Assembly (NCBI GenBank): GCA_017405465.1
Contig: JAFRAJ010000043.1
Coordinates: 17,232-81,231 of the forward strand
DNA length: 64,000 nt
DNA from: Oscillospiraceae bacterium
GTDB lineage: Bacteria > Bacillota > Clostridia > Oscillospirales > Ruminococcaceae
Reading direction: 5' to 3'
The notes under the pieces are model-generated. The model did no database searches and was not told where the DNA came from. It saw nothing but the letters and a program-made list of their open reading frames with translations. Positions 53,951-62,410 of this stretch are shown here, piece after piece; position 1 is the stretch's first letter; each line of letters begins with the position of its first letter. The position numbers and the translations under genes are program-made.

Positions 53951-54454
53951 ATGGGACTGTTGGATAAAGTTTTGAAAAAAGGGAAAGAAGCGCTTACCGG
54001 AGATCTTGCCGGTAAGATAGTCGAAGCTGTCTCAGAGACAGTGCTCGGTACAGAAGATAATCCCACTGCTCTTGGCAAACTGGTAGGTGAAGCAGCTGCG
54101 CTTCAGGAAGAAGAAAAGCAATCTGTTTCAGCAAATCAGGGCATTACAGTTCCGGTAGAAGTAAAGCTTAGGAACATAATAGGGAATCAGTTTCCCTCTT
54201 ATCAGCTCAGGGAGAATGTTTCTACAGCGGAACTTGGCGGTCCGGCTGACGGAATGAATTATTCCTTTGCAGTATGCGACGGTTCAACAGTGAGATTGCT
54301 CATCATGGTCATTGGAAGAAACACCTGTGCGCATAAAGACTATAAGATATCCAAGGCTTTCGCGGAGCAGGCCGGTATCACGATGATCAATTTTATTGCT
54401 CACTTCGAGAACACTGTACCTTATATCACTGATAGACTTCACAATTATCTGTAA
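53951..54454 (+). CDS. Conserved protein of unknown function
   Basis: 167 residues. N-terminal amphipathic helices (LLDKVLKKGKEALTGDLAGKI), then a C-terminal half starting VPVEVKLRNIIGNQFPSYQL and ending AEQAGITMINFIAHFENTVPYIT. The second half has the layout of PD-(D/E)xK-like folds (strand VRLLIMVIGR after a DG turn, then helix and strand) but without a clear acidic-Lys set; this is only a guess. GGACGGAGG precedes the ATG at 53951; an open frame back to 53816 overlaps asnA and is not used. Lies just upstream of the reverse transcriptase leader. Confidence 0.55.
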   Translation: MGLLDKVLKKGKEALTGDLAGKIVEAVSETVLGTEDNPTALGKLVGEAAALQEEEKQSVSANQGITVPVEVKLRNIIGNQFPSYQLRENVSTAELGGPADGMNYSFAVCDGSTVRLLIMVIGRNTCAHKDYKISKAFAEQAGITMINFIAHFENTVPYITDRLHNYL

Positions 54455-54499
54455 ACACACTTACAATATTGAATAAGAAAGAGAAATGCATTTTTATGC

Positions 54500-54584
54500 G
54501 CCTGCGGCGGGCGAAGCATCCGTTCAAGTTGATTTTGCAGGCAGTCTGCGGATGTTCAGTCTTGTAAATAAGCATAGCTTATTT
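54500..54584 (+). ncRNA. Candidate structured RNA upstream of reverse transcriptase
   Basis: The 167-base gap 54455-54621 can form GCCTGC (54500-54505) with GCAGGC (54537-54542) and CATCCG (54517-54522) with CGGATG (54549-54554); these two interlock as a pseudoknot or are alternatives. A perfect 8-bp hairpin AAATAAGC-ATA-GCTTATTT (54566-54584) follows and leads into a ~25-base pyrimidine tract. The last hairpin could simply end the asnA transcript. The order ncRNA then RT recalls retrons and other RT systems, but no msr/msd features are recognisable. Confidence 0.35.
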
Positions 54585-54621
54585 CAAAGCTTTTTCTCTT
54601 TCTTTTTCTTTTAAGGATCCA

Positions 54622-55833
54622 ATGGGCATTCTGGATGAGATAAAAGAAAAGAATACATGGGAGAAGTTCCTTGAATACAAAAAGGAGAGAGGACTTCTGT
54701 CCAAACGTGAGATAAAAGAGCTGACAGCCTTTATAGACGAGGATAGGTTCATCCCTGTAGCTGAAGCGATGTCCGGATCAGGTTACAGTTTTCCGCCTCC
54801 GAGAAGGATATCAATAAACCGGAAAGGGTCAGGAAAGAAGAGAACTGTCTATAGCTTCGACAGCGAGATAACCAATGTATTGAAACTGATAGCTTTCCTT
54901 CTTTACAGGTACGATTCGTATATAAGTGACAGGTGTTATTCATTCAGAAGGAATATGAACGCAAAAACAGCTGTTCGTGATATCCTCTCTGTCCCGAAAG
55001 ACAGAAGAATGTATTTCTATAAGACAGATATTCATGATTACTTCAATTCGATTCCTAATGAAAGACTTGCAGATAAGCTGGATGAAGTGATAACTGATGA
55101 TGAGGAGATCCTCGCACTGTTAAGATCATTGCTCCTTCAGGAAAGATGTGTAGAGAATGGTGAGACGATCAGCTGCCGCTGCGGAGCCATGGCAGGAGTT
55201 CCCGTGTCTGCATTCTTTGCAGATATCTACCTGAAAAGGTTTGACGAACTGTTCTCCGGTATTGGAGCTGACTATTTCAGGTACAGTGATGATATCCTGA
55301 TATTCGCTTCGTCTGAGAAGAAACTGCAGGAGTACATCGATCTGACTGCTTCTGAGATAGAGAAATACGGACTGGAGCTGAACAGAGAAAAAGAACAGAC
55401 CGGAGGTCCGGGAGAGGAATGGGAATATCTCGGATTCAGAAGCGGAGAAGGGAAGGTCAGGCTGTCTTCCGTGTCGAAGTCAAAGATCAAAGCCAAGATA
55501 AAGAGAAAAGCTCACGCGCTTTACAGATGGCGCAAGAGAAAAAACGTGGATTTTGAGAAAACTGCAGCAAAGATGATCAGCATCTTTAACCGCAAGTTTT
55601 ATGACGACAGAAAAGAGAACGGTTTTACCTGGAGCAGATGGTATTTTCCTGTAATTACAGATGTTTCCGATCTTAAGGAGATAGATGCATATCTGATTGA
55701 GAATATAAGATATCTCAGCAGCGGAAGATATTACAAAGGCAATTACAGAGTCAGATATGAAGATATCAAAAAGTTAGGGTTCAGAAGTCTGGTAAACGAG
55801 TACTATAAATATATAAAATCCGGGGAGGTGTGA
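54622..55833 (+). CDS. Free-standing reverse transcriptase
   Basis: 403 residues. RT blocks: KKRTVYSFDSEI (RT1), YFYKTDIHDYFNSIP with Asp136 (RT3), MAGVPVSAFFADIYL (RT4; replaces the group II QGxxxSP and DGR xxxxSQ forms), YFRYSDDILIF with Asp223-Asp224 (RT5; YSDD not YADD), ELNREKEQ (RT6), EWEYLGF (RT7). All three catalytic Asp are kept. A ~120-residue basic thumb-like C terminus has WSRWYFP and GFRSLVNEYYKYIK. No endonuclease and no group II domain V is seen next to it, and no retron or DGR parts. AAGGATCC precedes the ATG. Role unknown: host-used RT or defence. Confidence 0.88.
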   Translation: MGILDEIKEKNTWEKFLEYKKERGLLSKREIKELTAFIDEDRFIPVAEAMSGSGYSFPPPRRISINRKGSGKKRTVYSFDSEITNVLKLIAFLLYRYDSYISDRCYSFRRNMNAKTAVRDILSVPKDRRMYFYKTDIHDYFNSIPNERLADKLDEVITDDEEILALLRSLLLQERCVENGETISCRCGAMAGVPVSAFFADIYLKRFDELFSGIGADYFRYSDDILIFASSEKKLQEYIDLTASEIEKYGLELNREKEQTGGPGEEWEYLGFRSGEGKVRLSSVSKSKIKAKIKRKAHALYRWRKRKNVDFEKTAAKMISIFNRKFYDDRKENGFTWSRWYFPVITDVSDLKEIDAYLIENIRYLSSGRYYKGNYRVRYEDIKKLGFRSLVNEYYKYIKSGEV

Positions 55834-55888
55834 TCAGAGACGATCTCAGCCGGTGATATAATGTGAAAAAAGCAAATCGGAGGGTAAA

Positions 55889-58800
55889 ATGCCTAAGATA
55901 AGACTAAATGAAAACGAAGAGGTAGTCCGCACTATACGTGAGGGACTTGCCGCAAAAGGCGGATACTGCCCGTGCAGAGTAGAGATCAAAGAAGAATACA
56001 AATGCATGTGTCAGGAATTCAGAGATCAGATAGCAGATCCCAACTTTGAAGGGTATTGTCACTGCATGCTCTACTATAAAGAGAAAGACAGGCAGAGTAC
56101 TGTGAATCCCGGAGACAGCATACACGGGTTTAAAGTGACAGCAGTCAGATATGTCGATGAGATCAAAGCCGATTTCATCGAAATGATCCATGAAAAGACA
56201 GGAGCTCAGCTTGTCTGGACAGATAACAAAGCTGAGAATAAACTGTTCTGCATCGGATTTAAGACGCTTCCTGAGGACAGCACCGGTGTATTCCACATTC
56301 TGGAACATTCAGTTCTCGCAGGTTCTGAAAAATATCCAGTAAAGGAACCGTTCGTCGATCTTCTCAGAAGTTCAATGAATACGTTCCTCAATGCCATAAC
56401 ATTCACGGATAAGACCTGCTATCCCGTTTCAAGCAGGAACAGGCAGGATTTCCTGAATCTTACCGGTGTGTATCTTGATGCTGTATTTGCTCCGAGACTC
56501 CTTACCGATCCCAACATCTTCTATCAGGAAGGCTGGCATATCTCTGAAGAGGATGGGAAGTATGCATATAACGGTGTAGTTTTCAATGAGATGAAAGGCG
56601 CGATGAGCGGAGCGGATGATGTCGTCGCTCAGCGTCTTCAGGAGATGGTCTTCCCCGATAACTGTTATGGATGGAATTCCGGCGGTGAACCGTCCGTGAT
56701 ACCGGATCTCAGTTATGAGCAGTTCTGCGAGACATACAAGAGATACTATCATCCTTCCAACTCCAGGATATTCCTTGACGGTGATATTCCGCTGGATGAT
56801 ACGCTCGAACTCATTGACAGTTATCTTTCTCGTTTCGATAAGGCGGAGGGGTTCCCGAACTTCGTTCCTCAGGAACCGCGTGTGATTGTCGATGAGAACG
56901 AGTTCAGCGTAGCTGCTGACGAAGACTGCACGAACAAGACCTGGGTCAGCCTCGGAAAGATAGTCGGAAAATGGGATGAAGGAGTTAAGCTTGCTGCTCT
57001 GAAGATATTGCTCTCCACAGTAGCAGGAACTAATGAGACTCCTCTTAAGAAGGCGATGCTCGATTCCGGACTCGTTCAGGAAGTGGAGATCGATCTCGAC
57101 GACAGTATGCTGCAGCCCTATACTACAGTAATATTCAAGAATGTCAAAGACGGAGCTGAGAAGGAAGTCGTAGAGCTGTTCAGAAGAAAGGCTGCAGAGA
57201 TCGCTGAGAAAGGCATCGACAGGGAAGACCTGCGTGCGTCCGTGAATGTCGCCGAATTCCAGGCTAAAGACAAGAGAGAACCTCAGGGACTGATGAGGTG
57301 CTTTGAGTCTTTCAAGAGCTGGCTGTACGGCGGAGATCCGCTTATGTATGTCGAGCATGACAAACTCTTTGCAGAACTGAGGGAGCTTATAGAAGATGGC
57401 TATTGCGAGCAACTGCTGAAAGAGATATATGCCTCAGAAGAGAATACGGTCCTTCTGACAAGCAGACCTTCCAAGGAGATCGCCGAGATCAGACAGAAGG
57501 ATGAGGACAGACGTGTAGCTGAGCTTACTTCTGTCTGGACAGAAGAGCAGAAGGAAGTCAACCGTGTACTCAATGAGAAACTCGTCCTCTGGCAGTCAAC
57601 GCCCGATTCACCGGAACAGACTGCGACGATCCCGGTCCTTAAGCTGAGTGATGTCGATGATAAACCTGTTCATGTCGACACTGAGGTCACTGAAGCAAAT
57701 GGAGTCAAGATACTCTTCCATAAACTCAACTGCAACGGAATAATCAACGAGAAAGCCTATTTCAAACTTACAGACTTGGAGGCCGATACTCTCGTCAAGT
57801 TTGCATCTGCTACAGGGCTTCTGATGAACCTTCCTACAAAGAAGCATTCTGTAATCGAACTTCAGAGAGCAGTAAAGAACACTATTGGTCGTGTCAGATT
57901 CTCTGTCAGCGCGTACAAGCCCGATTCAGAAGACGATGTATGTGTACCGGTACTGGAAGTAGGATTCGCCAGTCTTGCCGAGAACGTACAGGAAGCTGAG
58001 AAACTGGTCGTAGAGATCCTGACAGAAACTGATTTCAGTGATTTCAATGCGATCAGGAACCTTGTGATGCAGAAATATGAAGCGTCCAAGCAGTATCCTA
58101 TCACCGCAGGAAACCAGCTTGCCATGAATGTCGCATTGTCGCACAGCAGCAGCCAGGCTGCAGTCAGCGAGATGGTCAGCGGTGTATCACAGCTGAGATG
58201 GACCAGGGAACTGGCCACTGAGTTTGACAGCAGGGTAGAGGATTACACTGCACTTGTTAGCCGCGTCCTGAATGATGTAGTGTGCAAAGCAAAACTCGTC
58301 ATGAGCGTTACTACTGATGAACAGTACGTACCGGAAAGTTTCCTTTCAGCACTTAAAGAGGGAACAAGTGCTGCTGAATACGCATCTTACAAATCCAAGC
58401 TTCCGCAAAGGACTGCGATAGTTATTCCTGCTCCTGTTGGATACAGTTCTCAGGCTTTCCAGGTAGACAGTATCGGTGAGAAATATTCAGGCTCATTCAG
58501 AGCGGGATCTCAGATGTCATCATTCAGCTATCTGTGGAATGAAGTCAGAGTAAAAGGCGGTGCTTACGGCACCAGAATGTATGTAAATAACCGCGGAATG
58601 ATCGAGACATATTCCTATAGGGATCCAAGTCCGGTCAAGAGCATTGAGCTCAATAAAGGAATCGGCAATTATATCCGCGAATTCTGCGCAAGCGGAAAAC
58701 CAACCGATAATTTCATCATTTCTGCTGTTGCTGCCATGGAACCGCTTGTGTCTCCTTCTGTTCTGGGAGAGCAGGCTGATGCAGAATATTTTGCTGGTAT

Positions 58801-58972
58801 AACATACGAAAAGAAGGTCGAGGAACGCAGACAGCTGCTGGGAACAACAGTCTCTGATTTTGAGAGATTTGCGGATATCGTTGACAGATTTGCTGATAAA
58901 GCTCCTGTATGCATCGTCGCCGGTGAAGCTCTCTTGGCTGACGTGAAGGATCTTGAGACTATTACGATCTGA
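55889..58972 (+). CDS. Fusion of ferredoxin:thioredoxin reductase catalytic domain with M16C zinc metalloprotease
   Basis: 1027 residues in one frame. Residues 1-65 match the stand-alone clostridial FTR catalytic domain: YCPCR (Cys27, Cys29), KCMCQEF (Cys39, Cys41), YCHCMLY (Cys57, Cys59). By analogy with FTR, Cys27/39/41/57 would hold [4Fe-4S] and Cys29-Cys59 be the redox disulfide. Residues ~78-1027 are a PreP/falcilysin-type M16C peptidase: HGFKV, inverted zinc motif HILEH (136-140), NEMKG with Glu234 as third ligand, then R/Y region VKGGAYGTRMYV in the C-terminal half. M16C normally degrades free peptides in the cytoplasm. CGGAGGG precedes the ATG. Redox control of the protease is inferred. 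Confidence 0.88.
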   Translation: MPKIRLNENEEVVRTIREGLAAKGGYCPCRVEIKEEYKCMCQEFRDQIADPNFEGYCHCMLYYKEKDRQSTVNPGDSIHGFKVTAVRYVDEIKADFIEMIHEKTGAQLVWTDNKAENKLFCIGFKTLPEDSTGVFHILEHSVLAGSEKYPVKEPFVDLLRSSMNTFLNAITFTDKTCYPVSSRNRQDFLNLTGVYLDAVFAPRLLTDPNIFYQEGWHISEEDGKYAYNGVVFNEMKGAMSGADDVVAQRLQEMVFPDNCYGWNSGGEPSVIPDLSYEQFCETYKRYYHPSNSRIFLDGDIPLDDTLELIDSYLSRFDKAEGFPNFVPQEPRVIVDENEFSVAADEDCTNKTWVSLGKIVGKWDEGVKLAALKILLSTVAGTNETPLKKAMLDSGLVQEVEIDLDDSMLQPYTTVIFKNVKDGAEKEVVELFRRKAAEIAEKGIDREDLRASVNVAEFQAKDKREPQGLMRCFESFKSWLYGGDPLMYVEHDKLFAELRELIEDGYCEQLLKEIYASEENTVLLTSRPSKEIAEIRQKDEDRRVAELTSVWTEEQKEVNRVLNEKLVLWQSTPDSPEQTATIPVLKLSDVDDKPVHVDTEVTEANGVKILFHKLNCNGIINEKAYFKLTDLEADTLVKFASATGLLMNLPTKKHSVIELQRAVKNTIGRVRFSVSAYKPDSEDDVCVPVLEVGFASLAENVQEAEKLVVEILTETDFSDFNAIRNLVMQKYEASKQYPITAGNQLAMNVALSHSSSQAAVSEMVSGVSQLRWTRELATEFDSRVEDYTALVSRVLNDVVCKAKLVMSVTTDEQYVPESFLSALKEGTSAAEYASYKSKLPQRTAIVIPAPVGYSSQAFQVDSIGEKYSGSFRAGSQMSSFSYLWNEVRVKGGAYGTRMYVNNRGMIETYSYRDPSPVKSIELNKGIGNYIREFCASGKPTDNFIISAVAAMEPLVSPSVLGEQADAEYFAGITYEKKVEERRQLLGTTVSDFERFADIVDRFADKAPVCIVAGEALLADVKDLETITI

Positions 58973-58990
58973 TCAGCTGAGGAAGTTCGT

Positions 58991-59911
58991 TTGGATACGA
59001 TATTCTTTTTTGCATGGGAAGCTGAACTCATACTGCTTATACAGTCCTTGATGGGGCCGGCAGGGATACTGTTAATGTCATTCTTTACTATGTTTGGTGA
59101 AGAGACCGTGATCACAGTCATCCTAGGGTTTCTTTATTGGGGCTGGAATAAGGAACTTGGTGAGAGGCTTGCAGTGAACCTGTTCTCTGTCTCAACAGTA
59201 TGTCCTTTAATAAAAAACTTTTTCTACAGGCTCAGACCATACTTCGTTATCAAAGAAGTCAAATGCCTGAAACCTGTGGAGAACGGTGACATTTACGACG
59301 TACTGACACAGGGATATTCATTCCCCAGTGCTCATACTGCCAGTGCAGCTGCAACTTACGGGACGCTTGCAGTATATAGCAGAAAACGCATCATTAAGAC
59401 AGTGCTCTATCTGCTTATAGCTGCTGTCGGTGTATCGAGATTCAGTCTCGGAGTTCATTATCCGACGGATGTGATTGCAGGTGCTGTTCTTGGACTGATC
59501 TTTGTCTGTGTCAGCAGCATGATCGATGTGCTGCAATACAGGAAGGCCTATTTCTATATTCTGATCGCACTTTGTTCACCAGGATTATTGTTCTGCTCAA
59601 CAGAGGACTATTTCACCTGCTTCGGGCTGATGTGCGGAGGATTAACCGGAATGCTGTATGAAAGGGAACATGTCCGTTTCAGAAGCACGAACAGGATCGG
59701 GGTCATTATCGTCAGAATAGTGTGCGGTATAGCCGTGTTTGTGTCGATAGTAAATCTACTTAAGATAGCTGAAACTGGATTAAGCGGTTCGGTAAGCGAA
59801 AAGGTCGTTCTCTATTGGAGAAGTATCCGGTATGCAGCTGCTGCATTTGTAACGATAGGACTGTATCCATATTTCTTCAGATCAATTGACAGAATGTTCA
59901 AAGAAAACTGA
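58991..59911 (+). CDS. PAP2-family membrane phosphatase
   Basis: 306 residues with about eight hydrophobic helices. All three motifs are present: KNFFYRLRPY (K-x6-RP), SFPSAHTASA (PSGH), SRFSLGVHYPTDVIAG (SR-x5-H-x3-D). Likely a phosphatidic acid/undecaprenyl-PP type phosphatase facing the outside. Start is TTG 58991, with GAGGAAG five bases upstream, 18 bases after the fusion protease, so it may share that transcript. Followed by a terminator. Confidence 0.87.
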   Translation: MDTIFFFAWEAELILLIQSLMGPAGILLMSFFTMFGEETVITVILGFLYWGWNKELGERLAVNLFSVSTVCPLIKNFFYRLRPYFVIKEVKCLKPVENGDIYDVLTQGYSFPSAHTASAAATYGTLAVYSRKRIIKTVLYLLIAAVGVSRFSLGVHYPTDVIAGAVLGLIFVCVSSMIDVLQYRKAYFYILIALCSPGLLFCSTEDYFTCFGLMCGGLTGMLYEREHVRFRSTNRIGVIIVRIVCGIAVFVSIVNLLKIAETGLSGSVSEKVVLYWRSIRYAAAAFVTIGLYPYFFRSIDRMFKEN

Positions 59912-59927
59912 ACAAACAAAAATGCAA

Positions 59928-59965
59928 CCGGACAGGTAAAAGGCTTGCACGCTGCTCCTGTCCGG
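59928..59965 (+). terminator. Rho-independent terminator
   Basis: Perfect 9-bp stem (59928-59936 with 59957-59965), loop of 20, then CTTTTGTTTTC. Ends the RT/protease/PAP2 group. Confidence 0.8.
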
Positions 59966-60079
59966 CTTTTGTTTTCTGTATTTTCTGTATATGACAAGCT
60001 ACGATTTTTCTTGAAATAATAATAGGTACAAATATAAAATATGATTTGTTTTTTTATTGATCATATTCGATATTTTAAG

Positions 60080-61141
60080 ATGGAAAACAGATACGACAAA
60101 ATGCTGGTGCCCGATTTTTACTGCGGGTTCATTTGCAAATGCGGAGAGTGCAGAAACTGCTGCTGCGAAGGATGGAACGTTGCCATTTCTCAAGACGATT
60201 ATTTCAGACTGATCGGACTGGAATGCTCAGACGAACTCAGAAATCGAATATCCAGAGCTTTCTATATTCCAAAGGATGCTTCACCTGAGAGATACGCACT
60301 TCTTAATCATGACTGGTTGGGACACTGCCCGATGCGCTCTGAAAATGGACTCTGTCTGCTGCACGGAGAAGCCGGGGAAAGTGTGCTTCCGAATGTTTGC
60401 AGACTGTATCCGAGGAGTATCAGAAAAGATCTTTCTGAAGCTTCTCTTTCAAACAGTTGCGAGGGAGTCATTGAGATCCTGATAGATAGACCGACGCAGC
60501 TTAGATTCATAGAAGCTGATATTGGAGAGGTGGGGAACGGGACAGAGATACCTTCACGTATGGCTCTCAGGATGCAGTGCATCGGTATGCTTCAGGAAAG
60601 GAATTCAACACTGCAGGAAAGCTTCGAATCAGTCGGTCAGCTTATCACAGGGAAAAAAGCTGTTTACAGCAGCTTTGAGGAATGTCTTGGCGTTATGCTG
60701 AGTTTTTGCAAAGAATACTCAGAAAACGGCAGCAGTCTGAAGGACTACTGTGAGAACAGCATTAGAAAATTGTCCGGTATCAGTGAGAACGAATATCTCA
60801 AAAGGAAGACTATACTTGAGGAGATGTTTCCGAATCTTGAACTGATCCAAGAGAATATAATGGTCAATCACTTCTTTGTGGAAAAGTTCCCTTATTCTGA
60901 GACAAGAGAGAATGAGACAGAGGAGTATGAAAGCCTCTGTGCACTACTGTGTTTTATCGGAGTACTTGTTGTAGGTAACCTGGAACGTATAGAGAGCCAG
61001 ACTGACCTTGTTGATCTTCTAGCTGCTGCTTTCAGAGTCATGGAACATTCAGCATTCCATTATAATGCGCATGTACTTCTTAACAGGGCTGGATTCGGTG
61101 AGCCTGAAAAGGCGGGAAGTCTTTTAAGAATCAGTCTTTAA
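60080..61141 (+). CDS. FliB-like (flagellin lysine-N-methylase-related) cysteine-cluster protein
   Basis: 353 residues. CGECRNCCCEGWNVAIS near residue 20, LGHCPMRSENGLCLLHGEAG near 80 and NVCRLYPRSI near 105 are the conserved cysteines of the FliB/YkgJ-like family, which likely bind Fe-S or zinc. FliB methylates flagellin lysines, but no flagellar gene is present here, so the target may be another protein. I take ATG 60080 (ENRYDKMLVPDFY, where family similarity starts), though it has no clear Shine-Dalgarno; ATG 60041 is an alternative. Confidence 0.72.
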   Translation: MENRYDKMLVPDFYCGFICKCGECRNCCCEGWNVAISQDDYFRLIGLECSDELRNRISRAFYIPKDASPERYALLNHDWLGHCPMRSENGLCLLHGEAGESVLPNVCRLYPRSIRKDLSEASLSNSCEGVIEILIDRPTQLRFIEADIGEVGNGTEIPSRMALRMQCIGMLQERNSTLQESFESVGQLITGKKAVYSSFEECLGVMLSFCKEYSENGSSLKDYCENSIRKLSGISENEYLKRKTILEEMFPNLELIQENIMVNHFFVEKFPYSETRENETEEYESLCALLCFIGVLVVGNLERIESQTDLVDLLAAAFRVMEHSAFHYNAHVLLNRAGFGEPEKAGSLLRISL

Positions 61142-61194
61142 GATTCAGTTCCGGTTAGGTATTATTAATACAGAAACTGTTTGGAGGTCTCGTA

Positions 61195-61833
61195 ATGTCT
61201 AAGTATCAGGATAAATACGGAGCGTCTTCCATCACTCTGGATAAACTTCTGGTCAATAACGAAGAAGTCATATGGAGCGGGAAGCCGAAAAGATTTGCTT
61301 TTATATTCAATAAAGCGATGTCATACATGCCGATCGCAATCCTCTGGCTTGCATTTGATTCGTTCTTTATATATATGCTTTCAAAATCCGGAGCTTTCAG
61401 CGCGCTGAGTTCTCCTATGTTTATCGTCTTTATTGTTGCTTTTTTGGTAATACACCTGTTTCCTGTCTGGCTGTGGGTATCCAATATCATCACGGCAGGA
61501 AAGAGATGGCAGAACACAGAGTATGCTGTAACTGATCGACGTATGATAATCATAACCGGTTTTTTGAACATGAACGTTGATTCTGTGTTTTATACCGATA
61601 TCACAAATGTTTCTCTGAAGTATAGTCTTTTTGATAAGATGTTGGGTGTCGGTGATATCTATTTTGATATGGTCAACAATGCATCGAGATGTTTTCTGGA
61701 CCTTTCAGATGCACAGGAGATATATCTCAGAGTTCAGAAAATAGTCATGGACATCCAGACTGACATACATTATCCAAACGATCTGAGGCCAGAAACTAAC
61801 AGTGGATATAATACCAGTTACAGGCCTGATTGA
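61195..61833 (+). CDS. Bacterial PH (bPH2)-domain membrane protein
   Basis: 212 residues: an N-terminal cytoplasmic part with VNNEEVIWSGKPKR, two hydrophobic helices (about 43-66 and 77-101), then a bPH2 domain (YAVTDRRMIIITGFLN, VFYTDITNVSLKYSLFDKMLGVGDIYF). The motif YxVTxxR followed by DI-x-V is typical of YdbT/bPH proteins. Function unknown; such proteins are thought to help envelope stress or secretion. GGAGGTCTCG precedes the ATG. Terminator follows. Confidence 0.82.
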   Translation: MSKYQDKYGASSITLDKLLVNNEEVIWSGKPKRFAFIFNKAMSYMPIAILWLAFDSFFIYMLSKSGAFSALSSPMFIVFIVAFLVIHLFPVWLWVSNIITAGKRWQNTEYAVTDRRMIIITGFLNMNVDSVFYTDITNVSLKYSLFDKMLGVGDIYFDMVNNASRCFLDLSDAQEIYLRVQKIVMDIQTDIHYPNDLRPETNSGYNTSYRPD

Positions 61834-61857
61834 CCTTGATTGGTGATCAATAACAAA

Positions 61858-61889
61858 AACTGCAGCCTGCTATATAGCAGACTGCAGTT
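61858..61889. terminator. Bidirectional terminator
   Basis: Inverted repeat with arms ~16 bases (61858-61889), one C/A mismatch, A-run before and T-rich after; between convergent genes. Confidence 0.75.
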
Positions 61890-61906
61890 GCTTATTTGTA
61901 AACCGA

Positions 61907-62254
61907 TCAGAAGATGTCGCGGATCATAAGTCCTGCACCGCCGAATATCAGAGCCAGCATTGCCAGGAATTTTATCATTGGTGTAGAAACAACATAGATA
62001 TGCACATTCAATATGATGACTACTATCAACGCAAGGGTTACAGCTCCGAGAAGCAACTCAAATAACAGGGACTGGCGAATGATGAGCAATGTTAGCACTA
62101 TGCACCACAAAACAAGAAGCAGCGGTCCGATATTATTTCTGCTGAAGTGAGTGAAGGAAAAATCACCTACGCGTACATTGGAAAGAAACATTACTACGCC
62201 AATGAGAGTTAGGACCAGTCCGATACAGAATACAGGTGAACGAAATCTTTTCAT
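61907..62254 (-). CDS. Small four-helix membrane protein of unknown function
   Basis: 115 residues with about four hydrophobic helices (10-27, 42-60, 62-85, 92-112) joined by short loops, positive N terminus (MKRFR). No motif I recognise. It resembles small LiaF/DUF5668-like N-terminal membrane parts only in layout. GGAGGTAAAG precedes the ATG. Single gene between two terminators. Confidence 0.6.
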   Translation of the reverse strand: MKRFRSPVFCIGLVLTLIGVVMFLSNVRVGDFSFTHFSRNNIGPLLLVLWCIVLTLLIIRQSLLFELLLGAVTLALIVVIILNVHIYVVSTPMIKFLAMLALIFGGAGLMIRDIF

Positions 62255-62410
62255 ACGGCTTTACCTCCATGACGAATAATACTACACCATGTTATATCAT
62301 TCAACAGAGCGCTAGCCAGAGCAAGTGCATAAAGTGAATTTGGATTCATAGCCCTCTTATGATAGAATAGCCATGTTGTTAAGCCCTCTTCTTTATAGTT
62401 AGGTGGAAAA

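Noticed and set aside
54455..54621. Retron msr-msd or group II intron upstream of the RT
   Set aside because: No long a1/a2 repeat pair with a priming G, and no domain V/VI or IEP maturase-endonuclease layout was found; only short helices are present.
56429..57412. Open frame antisense to the M16 fusion protein
   Set aside because: No start signal or domain; codon bias of the sense strand explains the absence of stops.
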